From Alloalcanivorax marinus (lineage in GTDB: Bacteria > Pseudomonadota > Gammaproteobacteria > Pseudomonadales > Alcanivoracaceae): a DNA stretch of 64,000 nucleotides. Position numbers and translations under genes: made by a program. The DNA lies in assembly GCF_016785095.1 (NCBI RefSeq), contig NZ_JAEKJB010000008.1, forward strand, positions 868,001 to 932,000. The letters are read 5' to 3'. A model generated the notes under the pieces. The model was given only the letters and a program-made list of their open reading frames with translations. It made no database searches and had not been told where the DNA came from. Positions 1 to 9,919 of the stretch are shown here, in pieces (position 1 is the stretch's first letter; each line of letters begins with the position of its first letter).

Positions 1-82
1 ACCCGAATGGACCGGAATCAGCGCAAAATTTGAACAGACGCTCTTTTCTATACAAAAGAACGTTTTTTGTGGTCGGAACGAT

Positions 83-98
83 GGCGTATTGATACGCC
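83..98. repeat. short perfect inverted repeat downstream of parB
   Basis: Arms of 7 bp (GGCGTAT / ATACGCC) around a 2-nt loop lie in the 167-nt stretch after parB. No T-run follows on either strand, so it is not an obvious intrinsic terminator. It could be a protein-binding site for the next operon, which lies outside the window. The rest of 1-167 holds no gene I can support. Confidence 0.35.
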
Positions 99-139
99 TC
101 CCCGGCCACTGCGTCAAGCGGGTTGATTAATGCACGGGG

Positions 140-165
140 AAAAAGGTCCATCCCGTGGGCCGGGA
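140..165 (-). terminator. weak possible terminator after parB
   Basis: On the minus strand just past the parB stop, TCCCG and CGGGA form a 5-bp stem with a 5-nt loop. A T5 run follows after a gap of about 6 nt. The stem is short and the spacing loose, so this is only a candidate. Confidence 0.3.
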
Positions 166-167
166 CG

Positions 168-1091
168 CTATTTGATATGGGCGAGGATGCCGTCCAGCTC
201 ATCCAGGTTGTTGTAGCTGATCACCAGCTTACCCTTGCCGCCATTACCCTGCTGGATCTGCACCGGAGCACCGAGGCGGTCGGACAGATCGTTGATCAGG
301 TGGCGCACATTGGGGTCTTCCCGGGAGGGCGCCGGCCGGGCCGGCTTCTCCTTCTCGAGCTCGCGCACCAGGGCCTCGGTCTGGCGCACCGACAACCCCT
401 TGGCGACCACCGTGCGAGCCGCCTCCACCTGCTTGGCGCCGGACAGCGCCAGCAGCGCCCGGGCGTGGCCCATTTCCAGATCGCCGTGTTCGAGCAGCTT
501 CTTGGTGTCCGCCTCAAGGCTCATCAGGCGCAACAGATTGGTGACCATGGCCCGGGACTTGCCCACCGCGTCGGCCACCTGCTGGTGAGTGAGACCAAAC
601 TCCTCCTTCAGACGCGACAGCGCCAGGGCCTCCTCCATGGGATTGAGGTTCTCGCGCTGGATGTTCTCGATCAGCGCCATGGCGATGGCGGCCTCGTCCG
701 GCACCTCGCGGATGACGGCGGGAATCACGTCCAGTTCCGCCATCTGGGCGGCGCGCCAGCGCCGCTCCCCGGCAATGATCTCGTAGCGGTCCTCACCCAT
801 CGGGCGCACCACGATGGGCTGCATCACGCCCTGGGCACGGATCGACTCCGCCAGCTCTTCCAAGGCGTCGGCGGACATGTCCTTGCGCGGCTGGTAACGG
901 CCACGCTGCATGAACTCCACCGGCAGGTGGCGCAGCTCGCCGTCGCGCGGCGGTCGCCGGCCGGCCTGGGCGGCGGACGGCTGGTCGCCGTCTTCCAGGG
1001 TCACTTCGTCGGGGTGCTCCTGGTAGGCCGCGTTGCTGCTCAACAGGGCATCGAGCCCCTTGCTCAGGCCGCGTTTACGCTTTGCCGCCAT
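168..1091 (-). CDS. parB: chromosome-partitioning protein ParB
   Basis: ParB binds parS, slides as a CTP-gated clamp and spreads over the origin region to form the segregation complex with ParA. The 307-residue protein has the usual short basic N-terminus with the KGLDALL motif. The ParB/Srx N-domain contains the CTP-binding GERRWRAA motif at residues 108-115. A helix-turn-helix lies near residues 165-190 and a C-terminal dimerisation region follows. It lies 29 nt after parA in the same operon. Its likely targets, two perfect parS sites, are in this same window inside recF. The ATG at 1091 fits the family N-terminus. Confidence 0.97.
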   Translation of the reverse strand: MAAKRKRGLSKGLDALLSSNAAYQEHPDEVTLEDGDQPSAAQAGRRPPRDGELRHLPVEFMQRGRYQPRKDMSADALEELAESIRAQGVMQPIVVRPMGEDRYEIIAGERRWRAAQMAELDVIPAVIREVPDEAAIAMALIENIQRENLNPMEEALALSRLKEEFGLTHQQVADAVGKSRAMVTNLLRLMSLEADTKKLLEHGDLEMGHARALLALSGAKQVEAARTVVAKGLSVRQTEALVRELEKEKPARPAPSREDPNVRHLINDLSDRLGAPVQIQQGNGGKGKLVISYNNLDELDGILAHIK

Positions 1092-1120
1092 AGTCGGATC
1101 TCACTCAAGTCGGTTCTTGC

Positions 1121-1912
1121 TTATGCCTGCTGGGGTTTCCGCATCGCCTGTTCACGACGCAGAATCTCGCCGGCCAGCGCCAGATAGCTGACCGCGCCGC
1201 GGGATTTGGGATCATAAGTGATCACCGGCGCGCCATGGCTGGGCGCCTCCGCCAGCCGCACGTTGCGCGGGATGATGGTGCGGTAGACCTTGTCGCCGAA
1301 ATGGCTGATCAACTGATTGGAAACGTCATTGGACAGGCTGTTGCGCGGGTCGTACATGGTGCGCAGCAGGCCGCCGATGTGCAGCTTCGGGTTCAGCACC
1401 GAACGGATTTTCTCGATGGTGTTCATCAGCGAGGTGAGCCCCTCCAGCGCGTAGTACTCGCACTGGATCGGCACGATCACCGAGTCCGCGGCGGTGAGCG
1501 CGTTGACGGTGAGCATGTTCAGCGAAGGCGGGCAGTCGATGATGATGTAATCGTAATCGTCGCGGATTCTGGCCAGGGCGTTGCGCAGGCGGAACTCGCG
1601 CATTTTCATGTCCAATAGCTGGACTTCGGCGGCGGTCAGATCGCCGTTGGCGGCGATCAGGTCGAAACCGGAGTCCTCCGGCGTGCCCACCAGCGCCTGC
1701 TCCACGTCCACGTCGCCCATCAGCACCTCATGGACGGTGTATTCCGGCTCGTACTTGTCCACGCCGGCGCCACTGGTGGCGTTGCCCTGGGGGTCGATGT
1801 CCACCAGCAGCACCTTTTTGCGCGTGGCCGCCAGGGAGGCGGCCAGGTTGACGCTGCTGGTGGTCTTGCCCACTCCGCCTTTCTGGTTGGCAATGGCAAA
1901 AACGGTGGTCAC
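1121..1912 (-). CDS. parA: chromosome-partitioning ATPase ParA (Soj family)
   Basis: ParA is the Walker-type ATPase that binds DNA non-specifically and moves ParB-parS complexes. The deviant Walker A motif KGGVGKTT is at residues 11-18 and the [12 protein letters not shown] switch region is mid-protein. The length of 263 residues is typical of chromosomal ParA without an N-terminal regulatory HTH domain. The start is a GTG that overlaps the rsmG stop as GTGA, so translation is probably coupled to rsmG. The order rsmG-parA-parB is the conserved origin-proximal arrangement. Confidence 0.97.
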   Translation of the reverse strand: MTTVFAIANQKGGVGKTTSSVNLAASLAATRKKVLLVDIDPQGNATSGAGVDKYEPEYTVHEVLMGDVDVEQALVGTPEDSGFDLIAANGDLTAAEVQLLDMKMREFRLRNALARIRDDYDYIIIDCPPSLNMLTVNALTAADSVIVPIQCEYYALEGLTSLMNTIEKIRSVLNPKLHIGGLLRTMYDPRNSLSNDVSNQLISHFGDKVYRTIIPRNVRLAEAPSHGAPVITYDPKSRGAVSYLALAGEILRREQAMRKPQQA

Positions 1913-2526
1913 TGCGGTCTCCTTATGATCACCAGCACGCGGGTTTCCGCCAGCCCCGGCACGGCCAGGGGTTCCACGCGCGCGGTCCAGCCGACCGGCA
2001 GCTCGGCCAGTTCGCGCTCCACGGCGGTCGCCTTCATGGCCAGAACGCGGGTTTCCGGCGCGATCAGGGGCCCCGTGACCGCCAGCATATCGGACAGGGC
2101 GGCGAAGGCGCGGCTGATAATCTGTGATGGAGCCTTACGGTACTGTTCCACGCGGGCGTGCACAACCTCCACGTTGTCCAGGCCCAGCTCACGCCGGGCC
2201 TGGCGCACGAAACGCGCCTTCTTGCCATTGCCGTCGAGCAGCGTGAAGGCCTGCTCCGGGCGGGCGATGGCCAGGGGGATGCCGGGCAGGCCGGCGCCGG
2301 TGCCCACATCCAGAGTGTCACCGTCGCCCAGGTGAGGCAGCACCGCCAGGGAATCGAGCAGATGCCGGGCGATCATCTCGCCCGGGTCACGCACCGCGGT
2401 GAGATTGAAGGCACGGTTCCATTTCACCAGCAGGTCCCGGTAGGCAAGCAGCGCCGTCACCTGGTCCTCGTTCAGCGCCAGTTCCAGTTCACTCAGGCCG
2501 CCGGCCAGGCGGTCCCGGTCACTCAT
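1909..2526 (-). CDS. rsmG: 16S rRNA (guanine-527-N7)-methyltransferase RsmG
   Basis: RsmG (GidB) methylates N7 of G527 of 16S rRNA using S-adenosylmethionine, and its loss gives low-level streptomycin resistance in several bacteria. The 205-residue protein carries the SAM-binding loop [16 protein letters not shown] near residue 70 and the NLTAVRDP region typical of the family. The ATG overlaps the mnmG stop as ATGA, and its own stop overlaps the parA GTG, giving a tightly coupled mnmG-rsmG-parA-parB operon. Confidence 0.97.
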   Translation of the reverse strand: MSDRDRLAGGLSELELALNEDQVTALLAYRDLLVKWNRAFNLTAVRDPGEMIARHLLDSLAVLPHLGDGDTLDVGTGAGLPGIPLAIARPEQAFTLLDGNGKKARFVRQARRELGLDNVEVVHARVEQYRKAPSQIISRAFAALSDMLAVTGPLIAPETRVLAMKATAVERELAELPVGWTARVEPLAVPGLAETRVLVIIRRPQ

Positions 2527-4409
2527 GCCTGGCGGGCCGTCTGGTGCTGGTGCTTCTTGAGGAAGATCAGCAACAGGGAAATCGCCGCCGGGGTAACGCC
2601 GGGAATCCTGCCCGCCTGGCCGATGGTGGCCGGGCGCACCTCGGTGAGCTTCTGCTTGACCTCATTGGACAGGCCCTTGACCGACGCGTAGTCGAAACCC
2701 TCCGGCAGCGGCTGATCCTCGGCGGCGCGCAACCTGGCGATCTCCGCTTCCTGGCGGTCGATATAGCCGGCGTATTTGGCGACGATCTCCACCTGTTCGA
2801 TCACCGCGTCGGCGGCCGGCACCAGACCGGCGGCCTCGGCCAACGGTCGATAGGTCAGTTCCGGGCGCTTGAGCAGCTCCATGAGGTTGTATTCATGGGG
2901 CAACGGCTTGTCGAGCAGGATGTTGACGCGCTCCGCCTCCGGAGTGCCGGGACGCACCCAGGTCGCCTTGAGACGCGCCTGCTCCTGTTCCATGCCCTCA
3001 CGCTTGGCGCAATAGGCGGCCCAGCGCTCATCGTCCACCAGACCCAGCTCACGGCCCCGTTCGGTGAGGCGCAGATCGGCGTTGTCCTCGCGTAGCAGCA
3101 GGCGGTATTCCGCCCGGCTGGTGAACATCCGGTAGGGTTCGCGGGTGCCCATGGTGATCAGATCATCCACCAGCACGCCGATGTAGGCCTCGTCCCGGCG
3201 CGGCGTCCAGGCGTCCTGTTCCTGGCTCAGGCGCGCCGCGTTCAGGCCCGCCAGCAACCCCTGGGCGCCGGCTTCCTCGTAGCCGGTGGTGCCGTTGATC
3301 TGGCCGGCGAAGAACAGCCCGGGCATGTGCTTGGTCTCCAGGCTGTGCTTGAGGTCCTGGGGGTTGAAGTAGTCGTACTCGATGGCGTAGCCGGGCCGGG
3401 TGATGTGGGCGTTCTCGAAGCCACGGATGGAGCGCACCGCCTCCATCTGCACATCGAACGGCAAACTGGTGGAAATACCGTTGGGGTACAGTTCGTGGGT
3501 ATCGAGCCCTTCCGGCTCGACGAAGATCTGGTGGCTGGTCTTTTCCGGGTAGCGGTTGACCTTATCCTCGATGGACGGGCAATAACGGGGCCCCGTGCCT
3601 TCGATAACGCCGGTGAACATGGGGCTGCGGTCAAAGCCGGCGCGGATGATGTCGTGGGTACGCTCATTGGTGTGGGTAATAAAGCAGCAGGTCTGGCGGG
3701 GGTGCTCCTCCACCCGACCCAGGTAGCTCATTACCGGCAGCGGGTCATCGCCCCACTGCTGTTCCATTACCGAGAAATCCACGGTCTTGCCGTCGATGCG
3801 CGGCGGCGTGCCGGTCTTCAGGCGGTCAACCCGGAACGGCAGCTCGCGCAGGCGCCGGGCCAGGGCGTTGGAGGGCTGATCCCCGGCGCGGCCGCCCTGG
3901 TGGTTGTCCAGCCCCACGTGGATGACGCCGCCCAGGAAGGTGCCGGCGGTGAGCACCACGGCGTCGGCGCGGAAACGCAGCCCCATATTGGTGACCGCGC
4001 CCACGCAGCGACCGTTTTCCACGATCAGATCATCCACCGCCTGCTGGAACAGGGTCAGGTGGGGCTGGTTTTCCAGGATGCCCCGGATCGCCGCCTTGTA
4101 GCGCACCCGGTCGGCCTGGGCGCGGGTGGCGCGCACCGCCGGCCCCTTGCGGGCGTTGAGCACCCGGAACTGGATGCCGCCCCGGTCGGTGGCGCGGGCC
4201 ATGGCGCCGCCCAGGGCGTCGATCTCGCGCACCAGGTGGCTCTTGCCGATGCCACCGATGGCCGGGTTGCAGCTCATCTGCCCGAGCGTCTCGATGTTGT
4301 GGGTGAGCAGCACCGTGTCCACGCCCATGCGGGCCGCCGCCAGGGCCGCCTCGGTGCCGGCATGGCCGCCGCCAATCACGATGACGCCGAATCGATGGGG
4401 GTATTCCAT
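2523..4409 (-). CDS. mnmG: tRNA uridine-5-carboxymethylaminomethyl(34) synthesis enzyme MnmG
   Basis: MnmG (GidA) is the FAD-dependent partner of MnmE that installs cmnm5U or nm5U at the wobble position of certain tRNAs. The 628-residue length is standard. The FAD-binding [10 protein letters not shown] motif is at about residues 13-22, the cofactor- and tRNA-contacting [10 protein letters not shown] segment is mid-protein, and a GidA-associated C-terminal helical domain follows. Its partner mnmE is not adjacent here but lies about 48 kb away on the same strand. A TATACT -10 candidate on the minus strand at 4469-4474 may serve this operon, though no good -35 is visible. Confidence 0.98.
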   Translation of the reverse strand: MEYPHRFGVIVIGGGHAGTEAALAAARMGVDTVLLTHNIETLGQMSCNPAIGGIGKSHLVREIDALGGAMARATDRGGIQFRVLNARKGPAVRATRAQADRVRYKAAIRGILENQPHLTLFQQAVDDLIVENGRCVGAVTNMGLRFRADAVVLTAGTFLGGVIHVGLDNHQGGRAGDQPSNALARRLRELPFRVDRLKTGTPPRIDGKTVDFSVMEQQWGDDPLPVMSYLGRVEEHPRQTCCFITHTNERTHDIIRAGFDRSPMFTGVIEGTGPRYCPSIEDKVNRYPEKTSHQIFVEPEGLDTHELYPNGISTSLPFDVQMEAVRSIRGFENAHITRPGYAIEYDYFNPQDLKHSLETKHMPGLFFAGQINGTTGYEEAGAQGLLAGLNAARLSQEQDAWTPRRDEAYIGVLVDDLITMGTREPYRMFTSRAEYRLLLREDNADLRLTERGRELGLVDDERWAAYCAKREGMEQEQARLKATWVRPGTPEAERVNILLDKPLPHEYNLMELLKRPELTYRPLAEAAGLVPAADAVIEQVEIVAKYAGYIDRQEAEIARLRAAEDQPLPEGFDYASVKGLSNEVKQKLTEVRPATIGQAGRIPGVTPAAISLLLIFLKKHQHQTARQA

Positions 4410-4508
4410 GGGGATGCTCTCTCCGCACGCCGGGCGCGCGTTTAAAATATGATCAGATCGGGCGCGCTAGTATAATCCGAACACGCCTAATTTAAAGGCT
4501 CATCGCGG

Positions 4509-4566
4509 CAGGAGCGGCTTCAGCCGCGATAACCGGCGGCGATGATCGCGGCTGAGGCCGCTCCTG
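4509..4566. repeat. REP-like inverted repeat (22-bp arms)
   Basis: Arms at 4509-4530 and 4545-4566 are complementary with one mismatch, around a 14-nt loop. Each arm contains the core GGAGCGGCTNNAGCCGC, which is palindromic in itself. The same core recurs upstream of mnmE at 54101-54124. It sits between the divergent mnmG and antiporter genes. It resembles the REP-type repeats dispersed in Pseudomonas-like genomes, but I cannot count genomic copies. Confidence 0.75.
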
Positions 4567-4620
4567 ACGCCCTTTGCCGCGCCTTCAGGAACCGTGTCGC
4601 CACGAACCGGTAGCGTGTCA

Positions 4621-4649
4621 CTGAGAGCCGGGCCGTCTTCCTATATAAT
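4621..4649 (+). promoter_or_regulatory. sigma-70 promoter candidate for the K+/H+ antiporter
   Basis: CTGAGA (4621-4626), a 17-nt spacer, then a perfect TATAAT (4644-4649). It lies about 40 nt upstream of the antiporter start. The -35 matches the consensus at four of six positions. Confidence 0.6.
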
Positions 4650-4690
4650 AGAAAGCGGTCTTTTCTCTGCCTGATATTCCGGGAGTGCAT

Positions 4691-6391
4691 TTGGAATCAC
4701 TGAACGTCTTTCTCCTCGTCGGCACCGGTCTGATGTTCATCGGCCTGTTGCTGGGCACGCTGAGCGCCCGTTTCGGCGTACCCTCGCTGCTGGTGTTCCT
4801 GGTGGTGGGCATGGTCGCCGGCGAGGATGGACTGGGTGGTATTCAGTTCGATGATTTTTCCCTGGCCTATGTGGTCAGCAACATCGCGTTGGCGGTGATC
4901 CTGCTGGACGGCGGCCTGCGTACCCGCTTGAGCACCTTCCGTCTGGGCCTGAAGCCGGCGTTGAGCCTGGCCACCCTGGGGGTGGCCCTGTCCGCCGGTC
5001 TGGTGGGCGCCTTCGCCACCTGGCTGATCGGCGTGGACTGGCGCCTGGGCCTGCTGCTCGGCGGCATCATCGGCTCCACCGACGCGGCGGCGGTGTTCAA
5101 TGTGGTCAAGGGCGCCGGCGTCACGCTCAATGAGCGGGTCGCCAGCACCCTGGAGATCGAGTCCGGCCTCAACGACCCGATGGCGATCTTCATCACCCTG
5201 ATGCTGGTGGGTGTGCTGGTGAACCCGGAGGTCGGCTTCGGCTGGCAGATGCTGATCACCCTGGTGCAGCAGTTCGGCTTGGGCGTGCTCATGGGCCTGA
5301 CCCTGGGCGCCCTGCTCAGCGAGATTCTGCTGCGGGTGCGCAGTAACGAAGGGCTCCATGCCCTGCTGCTGTGCAGTGGCGGCGCCATGGTGTTCGCCAC
5401 CACCAACCTGGCCGGCGGCAGCGGCTTCCTGGCCATTTACCTGGCCGGCCTGGTGGCCGGCAACCGGCGCGGCGGCACCGGCGACAACGTGCTGCGCTCC
5501 ATGGATTCCATGGCCTGGCTGGCGCAGTCCGGCATGTTCCTGATGCTGGGGCTGCTGGTCACCCCGTCGGAGCTGGGCAAAAGCCTGGTGGATGCCCTGC
5601 TGGTGGCGGTGTTCCTGATGCTGGTGGCGCGTCCCATCGCGGTCTGGGCCAGCCTGCTGCCGTTCCGTTTCACCTGGCGCGAGGAGCTGTTCATCGCCTG
5701 GACCGGGCTGCGTGGCGCGGTGCCCATCGTGCTCGCGGTGTTCCCGTTGCTGGCCGGAGTCAGCCAGACCCGATTGCTGTTCGACATCACCCTGGTGGTG
5801 GTACTGATTTCCCTGCTCACCCAGGGTGGCAGCCTGCGCTGGATGGCGCGCCGCCTGAAGGTGTCGGTGCCGACCACCACCCCGCCGAAACAGATGGTGC
5901 CCCTGGCGGCCTCCGGCGATCGCTACGTCATGCAGTTCGAGGTGGATGCCGGCGCCAAGGCGGAGGGCCAGCGCCTGGGCGCGATCACCACGCCGCGTAT
6001 CACGCCGCTACTGATCATCCGCAACCAGGAATTCCGCAACCTGGCCGAGGACCCGGTGATCCAGGCCGGCGACCTGGTCACCTGGCTGGCGCCCCTGGCG
6101 GAGAAGGATTACCTCTCGGACATGTGTCACCGCCTGTCCAAGGACGAAAAACGCTACTACGGCGAGTTCTTCCTGCGCGGTAGCGTCCCCGTGGACCAGT
6201 TGGTGGCGGTGTACGGCATGGAAGAGGCGGACCCGGCCCTGGAAGGGCTGACCGTGGAAGCCCTGTTCGAGCGTCACTTCGGCCAGCAGGTGGTGGTGGG
6301 CGACACCATCCGGCTGAGCGGGCTGAAATTGCGCGCGCGCACGGTGGAAAAGGGCCGCGCGATTCTGGTCGGGATCAAGCTGCCGAAATAG
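4691..6391 (+). CDS. K+/H+ antiporter, CPA1 family with TrkA-C domain (CvrA/NhaP2-like)
   Basis: This is a predicted inner-membrane monovalent cation/proton exchanger. A dozen or so hydrophobic segments occupy roughly residues 1-390. A cytoplasmic RCK-C/TrkA-C type domain near residues 400-480 (GDRYVMQFEVDAGAKAEGQRLGAI) and a further C-terminal regulatory region follow, as in NhaP2/CvrA proteins. Start choice: GTG at 4685 is possible, but the only good Shine-Dalgarno, GGGAG at 4681-4685, overlaps that codon and is well placed for TTG at 4691, so I chose TTG. The resulting 566 residues match the family. Substrate (K+ rather than Na+) is inferred from the family. Confidence 0.85.
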   Translation: MESLNVFLLVGTGLMFIGLLLGTLSARFGVPSLLVFLVVGMVAGEDGLGGIQFDDFSLAYVVSNIALAVILLDGGLRTRLSTFRLGLKPALSLATLGVALSAGLVGAFATWLIGVDWRLGLLLGGIIGSTDAAAVFNVVKGAGVTLNERVASTLEIESGLNDPMAIFITLMLVGVLVNPEVGFGWQMLITLVQQFGLGVLMGLTLGALLSEILLRVRSNEGLHALLLCSGGAMVFATTNLAGGSGFLAIYLAGLVAGNRRGGTGDNVLRSMDSMAWLAQSGMFLMLGLLVTPSELGKSLVDALLVAVFLMLVARPIAVWASLLPFRFTWREELFIAWTGLRGAVPIVLAVFPLLAGVSQTRLLFDITLVVVLISLLTQGGSLRWMARRLKVSVPTTTPPKQMVPLAASGDRYVMQFEVDAGAKAEGQRLGAITTPRITPLLIIRNQEFRNLAEDPVIQAGDLVTWLAPLAEKDYLSDMCHRLSKDEKRYYGEFFLRGSVPVDQLVAVYGMEEADPALEGLTVEALFERHFGQQVVVGDTIRLSGLKLRARTVEKGRAILVGIKLPK

Positions 6392-6470
6392 GGAGCCTCT
6401 CGCGCCAATTCGGTCCGCCCCTCCGGGCCTGTATGCTAGGGGCTCATTTGCAACCGCAGGAAGCGAGCCC

Positions 6471-7283
6471 ATGCCCCGTTTCGACAACCACCGTGTTCTG
6501 ATCACCGGCGCCGGCGCGGGCATCGGTCGGATGATGGCCGAGAAATTCGCCGCCCGGGGCGCCGAGGTGATCGTCACCGCGCGGCGCATCGCCGCCGCCC
6601 GGGAGGTGGTGGACCACATCACCAACGCCGGCGGCAACGCCCATGCCTATACCCTGGATGTGAGCAAGATCGCCTCGATCGCCAAATTCCGCGACCAGCT
6701 CCACGAAGAGCGCGGGCCGGTGAGTATTCTGGTGAACAACGCCGGGGTGGTGCACGGCGGCGAATTCGAGCAGGTGCCGCTGCAAAAGCACCTGGACACC
6801 TTCAAGGTCAACGCCGAGGGGCTGATGGCCTGCACCCACGCCTTCATGGAAGACCTGCTGGCCGCCGACCGCGCCCACCTGGTGAACATCGCCAGCGCCT
6901 CGGCGTTCATCGGCCTGCCCTATGGCAGCACCTACGCGGCCAGCAAGTGGGCCGTGGTGGGCTTTTCCGAATCCTTGCGTCTGGAACTGGCGGAACGGGA
7001 TCAGCACCGGCTCAAGGTGACCACGGTGTGCCCCAGCTACATTTCCACCGGCATGTTCAAGGGCGTCAAGACGCCGCTGTTCTCGCCCATGCTTACCCCC
7101 AGCGGGGTGGCGGACAGCATCCTGCGCGGCGTCGCCAAGGGCGAGCCATTCGTGATCGAGCCGCCCATGGCGCGCTCCGTGGAGCTGCTCAAGGGCATTC
7201 TGCCCCGGCGGGTCTGGGACCAGGTGGCGAAACGGACCGGGGTGTCCACGTCTATGTACGGCTGGAAGGGCAAGGGTGATTGA
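6471..7283 (+). CDS. SDR family NAD(P)-dependent oxidoreductase
   Basis: This is a classical short-chain dehydrogenase/reductase of 270 residues. The cofactor motif TGAGAGIG is at 12-19, NNAG at 89-92, and the catalytic residues are Ser142 (or 144), Tyr155 and Lys159. The C-terminal tail (residues 225-270), rich in basic and aromatic residues, is common in SDRs that act on acyl or retinal-like lipid substrates. The RBS AGGAAG precedes the ATG. The substrate cannot be read from sequence. The acyl-CoA dehydrogenase downstream on the same strand would fit a lipid role, but the 172-nt gap argues against a tight operon. Confidence 0.85.
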   Translation: MPRFDNHRVLITGAGAGIGRMMAEKFAARGAEVIVTARRIAAAREVVDHITNAGGNAHAYTLDVSKIASIAKFRDQLHEERGPVSILVNNAGVVHGGEFEQVPLQKHLDTFKVNAEGLMACTHAFMEDLLAADRAHLVNIASASAFIGLPYGSTYAASKWAVVGFSESLRLELAERDQHRLKVTTVCPSYISTGMFKGVKTPLFSPMLTPSGVADSILRGVAKGEPFVIEPPMARSVELLKGILPRRVWDQVAKRTGVSTSMYGWKGKGD

Positions 7284-7455
7284 CCGCCCCTTAATGTGTA
7301 CATGTGTTCTCGGGTATTCACGAAACGCTGATTCACCGTAAAGCCGGCGGCCTCCGCTTGACCGTCAATGTCAGTCAACGCTCGTTCGCTAATATGCTCG
7401 GCAATGTCAAGCGGGCCGGTCGCCCGCGTCCGGAATCGCAGAACGAGAGTGTGTT

Positions 7456-9270
7456 ATGCCGACCTATAAGGCCCCCCTGCGCGATATGCGCTTCCTGATC
7501 AACGAAGTGTTCGACTTCGAGAGTCACTACAAGACCCTGCCCAACGGCGAGGACGCCACCCCGGACATGGTGGAGGCGATCCTTGGTGAACTGGCGCGGC
7601 TGTGCGAGAACACCATCGCGCCGCTCTACCAGAGCGGCGACGAGGAAGGCTGTAAGCTGGAAGACGGCGTGGTGACCACGCCCAAGGGCTACAAGGAAGC
7701 CTATCAGGAGTACGTGGCCGGGGGCTGGCAGGGCCTGTCCCATCCCGCCGAGTTCGGCGGCCAGGGGCTGCCCATGTCGCTGAACCTGTTCAAGCAGGAG
7801 ATGCTTGGCACCGCCAACTGGTCGTTCGCCATGTACCCGGGCCTGTCCCTGGGCGCCATGAACACCATCCAGCTGCACGGCGACGAAGAGCAGAAACAGA
7901 CTTATCTGACCCGGCTCACCGAGGGCACCTGGGCGGGCACCATGTGCCTCACCGAGCCCCAGTGCGGCACCGACCTGGGCCAGGTGAAGACCAAGGCCGA
8001 GCCCCAGGACGACGGCTCCTACAAAATCACCGGCACCAAGATCTTCATCTCTTCCGGCGACCACGATCTCACCGAGAACATCGTGCACATCGTGCTGGCC
8101 CGCCTGCCGGACGCGCCCAAGGGCACCAAGGGCATTTCCCTGTTCATCGTGCCCAAGTACCTGCCCGGCAAGATCGGCGAGGACAACGGCGTGGCGTGCG
8201 GCTCCCTGGAAAAGAAAATGGGCATCAAGGCATCCGCCACCTGCGTGATGAACTTCGACCAGGCCACCGGTTTCCTGATCGGCCCGGCCAACCAGGGCCT
8301 GGAATGCATGTTCACCTTCATGAACTCGGCGCGCATCGGCACCGCCTGCCAGGGCATCGCCCACGCCGAACTGGCCTACCAGGGCTCCCTGCCCTATGCC
8401 AAGGAGCGCCGTTCCATGCGCGCCCTGTCCGGCAAGAAGGACCCGGACGCGGTGGCCGACGCCCTGATTCACCATGGCGACGTGCGCCGCATGCTGCTCA
8501 AGCAGAAGGCCATCGCCGAAGGTGGCCGGGCGATGATCTATTTCGCCGCCCAGTACGCCGACAACATGATTTCCGGCATCCTCGAGGACGACAAGGACAA
8601 GTACGACCGCTGGGACAGCGAGTTGGGCTTCCTGACACCGATCCTCAAGGGCTTCCTCACCGAGAAAGGGCTGGAAGCGGCCAACGACGCCATGCAGGTA
8701 TTCGGCGGCCACGGCTACATCAAGGAACACGGCATGGAGCAGATCGTGCGCGACGCACGCATCGCCACGCTCTATGAAGGCACCACCGGCATCCAGGCCC
8801 TGGATCTGCTGGGCCGCAAGGTACTGCTGTCCAGCCGTGGCAAATGCGTGCGCGATTTCTCCAAGAAGCTGCTCGATTTCGGTCGCAAGCACCTCACCGA
8901 CGGCGAGCTGCGCCCCTACGCCTGGAAGCTGCTCAAAATCGCCGCCGAGTGGAACTACCTGACCACCCGCATCATGCTGGTCGCCGCCAAGGACCGTGAG
9001 ATGGTGGGCACCGCCAGCCACGATTTCCTGATGTATTCCGGCTACGCCATGATGGCCTACTTCTGGGCGCTGCAGGCCAAGGTCGCCCGCGACAAACTGG
9101 CCCATGGCGGCAACGAGCCCAAGGAGTTCTACCAGGCCAAGCTGGCCACCGCGGAATTCTTCTTCGAGCGCATGCTGCCGGCCGCCAAGGGCCACGCCGA
9201 CGGCGCCCTCAAACCCACCAAGAGCACCATGCAACTGGCGCCGGAGCATTTCTCGTTCGACTACGAGTAA
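7456..9270 (+). CDS. acyl-CoA dehydrogenase with C-terminal extension
   Basis: This is a flavoprotein that introduces the alpha-beta double bond into acyl-CoA, the first step of beta-oxidation. At 604 residues it belongs to the long ACAD subgroup with an extra C-terminal helical domain (about residues 470-600). The FAD/substrate motif TMCLTEPQCGTDLG lies near residues 162-175. The catalytic base is Glu441 in YEGTTGIQ. Chain-length preference is unknown. In a genome with wax ester synthase and AlkK-like ligase genes, fatty-acid breakdown is the obvious context. Confidence 0.93.
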   Translation: MPTYKAPLRDMRFLINEVFDFESHYKTLPNGEDATPDMVEAILGELARLCENTIAPLYQSGDEEGCKLEDGVVTTPKGYKEAYQEYVAGGWQGLSHPAEFGGQGLPMSLNLFKQEMLGTANWSFAMYPGLSLGAMNTIQLHGDEEQKQTYLTRLTEGTWAGTMCLTEPQCGTDLGQVKTKAEPQDDGSYKITGTKIFISSGDHDLTENIVHIVLARLPDAPKGTKGISLFIVPKYLPGKIGEDNGVACGSLEKKMGIKASATCVMNFDQATGFLIGPANQGLECMFTFMNSARIGTACQGIAHAELAYQGSLPYAKERRSMRALSGKKDPDAVADALIHHGDVRRMLLKQKAIAEGGRAMIYFAAQYADNMISGILEDDKDKYDRWDSELGFLTPILKGFLTEKGLEAANDAMQVFGGHGYIKEHGMEQIVRDARIATLYEGTTGIQALDLLGRKVLLSSRGKCVRDFSKKLLDFGRKHLTDGELRPYAWKLLKIAAEWNYLTTRIMLVAAKDREMVGTASHDFLMYSGYAMMAYFWALQAKVARDKLAHGGNEPKEFYQAKLATAEFFFERMLPAAKGHADGALKPTKSTMQLAPEHFSFDYE

Positions 9271-9280
9271 CCGTGCCCGG

Positions 9281-9862
9281 CTATTCCAGCCAGTCCAGCA
9301 GTTCACCGAGATGGCCGACCACCAGGTCGGCCTGATCGGCGAAATGCCCATTACCATCGTTGAGCAGCAAACCGGCCGCCATGCCGGCGTTTCGCGCCGC
9401 CTGCAGATCGTAGACGAAATCCCCCACGTACAGCGTGCGTGCCGGCGCCAGCCCGAGGCGTCTGGCGATGCGCAGCAGTCCGCCCGGGTCCGGCTTGGGC
9501 GGGCAGTCCTCCCGGGTCAGGATCAGATCCACCGGCAGCCCCAACATCTGATCGGTACGGGCCACGGCGGCGCGGCTGTTGCGGGTAAGGATGGCGGTCG
9601 GCACGCCACGCCGGCGCAGCGCGGCCAGCAGCGCCTCGGCGCCGTCGATCCAGGTAGCCGCCGAGGCCCCGGCCATTTCGTGACGGTCGATCACCGCCCG
9701 GGCCCGTGCGGCTTCCACCTCCGGCAGGGTCTCCAGATGTTCAAGCAGGCCGATGCCATCGGGGAAACCCAGCTCCCGGCGCAGGCCGGCGAAATCCAGG
9801 CGGGTATCCACCAGGGTGCCGTCGAGGTCGAACAACAGAGCCTGAAAGCGGCGCGGCGGCAT
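9281..9862 (-). CDS. HAD-IA family phosphatase, phosphoglycolate phosphatase-like
   Basis: A predicted cytoplasmic phosphomonoesterase of 193 residues. HAD motif I is FDLDGTLVDT with both catalytic aspartates near residues 11-13. Motif II is the TRNS segment, KPDP supplies the motif III lysine, and motif IV is GDFVYD. A small alpha-helical cap lies between motifs I and II. I chose the ATG at 9862 because AAGGAG lies seven bases upstream; a longer reading frame to 9916 has no such signal. The substrate is unknown. It is convergent with the acyl-CoA dehydrogenase, with a 10-nt gap. Confidence 0.85.
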   Translation of the reverse strand: MPPRRFQALLFDLDGTLVDTRLDFAGLRRELGFPDGIGLLEHLETLPEVEAARARAVIDRHEMAGASAATWIDGAEALLAALRRRGVPTAILTRNSRAAVARTDQMLGLPVDLILTREDCPPKPDPGGLLRIARRLGLAPARTLYVGDFVYDLQAARNAGMAAGLLLNDGNGHFADQADLVVGHLGELLDWLE

Positions 9863-9919
9863 GGGCGTCTCCTTGGTATTCATGACAGCGCCCAAGGGTA
9901 CCCCGCCGCCGCGCAATGG

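Noticed and set aside
7375..9357. 660-residue open frame antisense to the acyl-CoA dehydrogenase
   Set aside because: It mirrors the GC-rich codon pattern of the real gene, has low-complexity composition and no recognisable domain.
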